Source: Francisella sp. SYW-9
GTDB taxonomy: Bacteria; Pseudomonadota; Gammaproteobacteria; Francisellales; Francisellaceae
NCBI RefSeq assembly: GCF_008711465.1
Contig: NZ_VXKQ01000005.1
Coordinates: 1-64,000, forward strand
Length of the DNA stretch: 64,000 nucleotides
Direction: 5' to 3'
This document shows positions 62,862 through 64,000 of the stretch, one piece after another. How positions within the stretch are numbered: position 1 is the stretch's first letter; every line of letters starts with the position of its first letter. The translations under genes and the position numbers were made by a program. Below the pieces are notes generated by a model, which was given only the letters and a program-made list of their open reading frames with translations, did no database searches and was not told where the DNA came from.

Positions 62862-64000
62862 AGTTATCAGAAGGTTTTAAAAGGTATTCTGCTAATACTG
62901 GATGGTTGTTTATTGGCAATATATCAAGGATGCTAGCATCTTTAGTTGTTGGTATATGGGTTGCTAGATATTTAGGCCCAAAAGAATTTGGTGTCTTAAA
63001 CTATGCTACAAGTTTTGTAGCTCTTTTTAGTATAATTACGACTTTGGGGTTAGATAGTATAGTTGTTAGAGAATTAGTAAAAGATTTAAGTAAATCAAAT
63101 ACTATTTTAGGGACTGCATTTGGTCTTAAATTTATAGGATTTTTTGCATTACTAATAATATTGTCTAGTGTCCTCTATCTCTCCGATGAAAGTATCTATA
63201 CAAAAAGTATCATTTTAATAGTAGCCTTGTCTACTATGATGCAAAGTTTTAATGTATTAGATTTTTATTTTCAAAGTCAGGTAAAGAGTAAATTTGTTGC
63301 ATTTGCAAATTTAATTTCCCTCGTAATATCATCAATTACAAAAATAGCACTTATATTGTGTGGTGCTAAATTAATCTATTTTGCTATGGTTGTTGTTCTA
63401 GATAGCTTTACTTTATCGTTAGGATTTATATATTTTTATCAATCTGAAAAATTTGGGAATATCAAGAAGTGGCGATTTAAGTTTGCAGTTGCAAAATCAT
63501 TATTAAGAGATAGTTGGCCATTGATTTTGAGTGGTTTAGCAATATCTATATATATGAATATAGATCAGGTTATGATAAATCATATGTTAGGAGCAGAAGA
63601 AGTTGGACAATTTGCTGCGGCTGTAAAAATTAGTACAGTTTGGTATTTTGTGCCAACAGTTATATGTTCATCGTTGTTTCCTGCTATTATCAATGCAAAA
63701 AAAGTAAGTGAAGATCTGTATTATACTAGACTTCAGCGGCTTTATGATCTTATGGTATGGATGGCGATAGCTATTGCACTGCCAATGACATTTATGAGTG
63801 ATTGGGTAGTTAATTTGCTCTATGGACAAGAGTATAATCAAGCAGGTAGTGTACTTATGATTCATATTTGGGCTGGGGTTTTTGTAGCTCTTGGGGTTGC
63901 TAGTAGCAGATGGCTTTTAACTGAGAATTTACAAATATTTTCTACGATAAATACTTTTATTGGAGCTCTTATTAATATTTTACTTAATTGTATTTTTATT
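62846..64000 (+). CDS. Polysaccharide flippase Wzx-like, cut by the window end
   Basis: At least 385 residues; the frame is still open at base 64000. ATG 62846 follows AAGGAA. This is a MATE/MOP-type polysaccharide exporter: TGWLFIGNISRMLASLVVGI (20) with WVARYLGPKEFGVLNYATSF (20) is the typical start, LSGLAISIYMNIDQVMINHM (20) with LGAEEVGQFAAAVKIS the second-half counterpart, and some ten helices are visible. It would flip the lipid-linked repeat unit made through the sugar transferase across the inner membrane. Confidence 0.9.
   Translation, partial: MALNLKLSEGFKRYSANTGWLFIGNISRMLASLVVGIWVARYLGPKEFGVLNYATSFVALFSIITTLGLDSIVVRELVKDLSKSNTILGTAFGLKFIGFFALLIILSSVLYLSDESIYTKSIILIVALSTMMQSFNVLDFYFQSQVKSKFVAFANLISLVISSITKIALILCGAKLIYFAMVVVLDSFTLSLGFIYFYQSEKFGNIKKWRFKFAVAKSLLRDSWPLILSGLAISIYMNIDQVMINHMLGAEEVGQFAAAVKISTVWYFVPTVICSSLFPAIINAKKVSEDLYYTRLQRLYDLMVWMAIAIALPMTFMSDWVVNLLYGQEYNQAGSVLMIHIWAGVFVALGVASSRWLLTENLQIFSTINTFIGALINILLNCIFI

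Noticed and set aside
63668-63865. Small antisense frame within wzx
   Set aside because: Shadow of the flippase gene, with no start signal.

Overview
The window is about 64 kb of AT-rich (by eye roughly 30% GC), densely packed gammaproteobacterial chromosome. Gene content and order point to the genus Francisella: an ISFtu2-like IS5-family element at the left edge, fabI followed further on by kdsD, rpe, a polyprenyl-phosphate sugar transferase, galE and a Wzx flippase (the start of a Francisella polysaccharide locus as I remember it), and many small secreted proteins without recognisable relatives. The remnants of two IS families suggest a philomiragia/noatunensis-like or other environmental lineage, but I cannot fix the species.

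Layout. 1-867: complete IS5-type insertion sequence. 0.9-6.9 kb: nitroreductase, FAD monooxygenase plus CitE-like lyase, rsgA, two tandem secreted DUF2147 proteins. 6.8-22.7 kb: mutL, flavin reductase, a frameshifted DinB gene, two MFS pumps, trxB, a deiodinase-like membrane protein, gph-like phosphatase, FUSC permease, cutC, a LysR regulator divergent from an MFS pump, mdaB, rimJ-like acetyltransferase, TauE/SafE permease, small proteins. 22.7-30.9 kb: isoaspartyl peptidase with a POT peptide transporter, a GDPD-like protein lacking metal ligands, a graveyard of two IS remnants next to a PerM/AI-2E permease, SDR, small secreted proteins. 30.9-46.9 kb: sucCD, a fused TIGR03546/TIGR03545-like protein, DsbA-like lipoprotein, CmcJ-like oxygenase, dusA, guaB, ygfB-ubiH-ubiI-like operon, DEAD helicase. 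47-56.6 kb: queA, HAD phosphatase, TauE/SafE, yhhQ with a preQ1 riboswitch, gloA, a pilin with a long helical tail, an Ntn hydrolase, methyltransferase, LOG protein, fabI. 56.7-58.5 kb: a three-gene RiPP-type cassette (Cys-rich secreted precursor, DUF692/MNIO enzyme, DUF2063 partner). 58.5-64 kb: kdsD and the polysaccharide locus, running off the window inside wzx.

How things fit together. Queuosine supply is represented twice (QueA modification step, YhhQ precursor importer under a preQ1-I pseudoknot). Ubiquinone hydroxylases sit behind ygfB as in enterobacteria. The MNIO cassette resembles copper-binding bufferin/oxazolin-type RiPP systems and is the best candidate for an undescribed system here. 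A 40-bp promoter-like block is shared, at equal distance from the start codon, by the FAD monooxygenase (about 1.9 kb) and a tiny secreted protein (about 16.3 kb), which suggests a common regulator. Palindromic interspersed repeats occur between genes and, in frame, inside both ubiquinone hydroxylase genes. No tRNA, rRNA or CRISPR array was seen.
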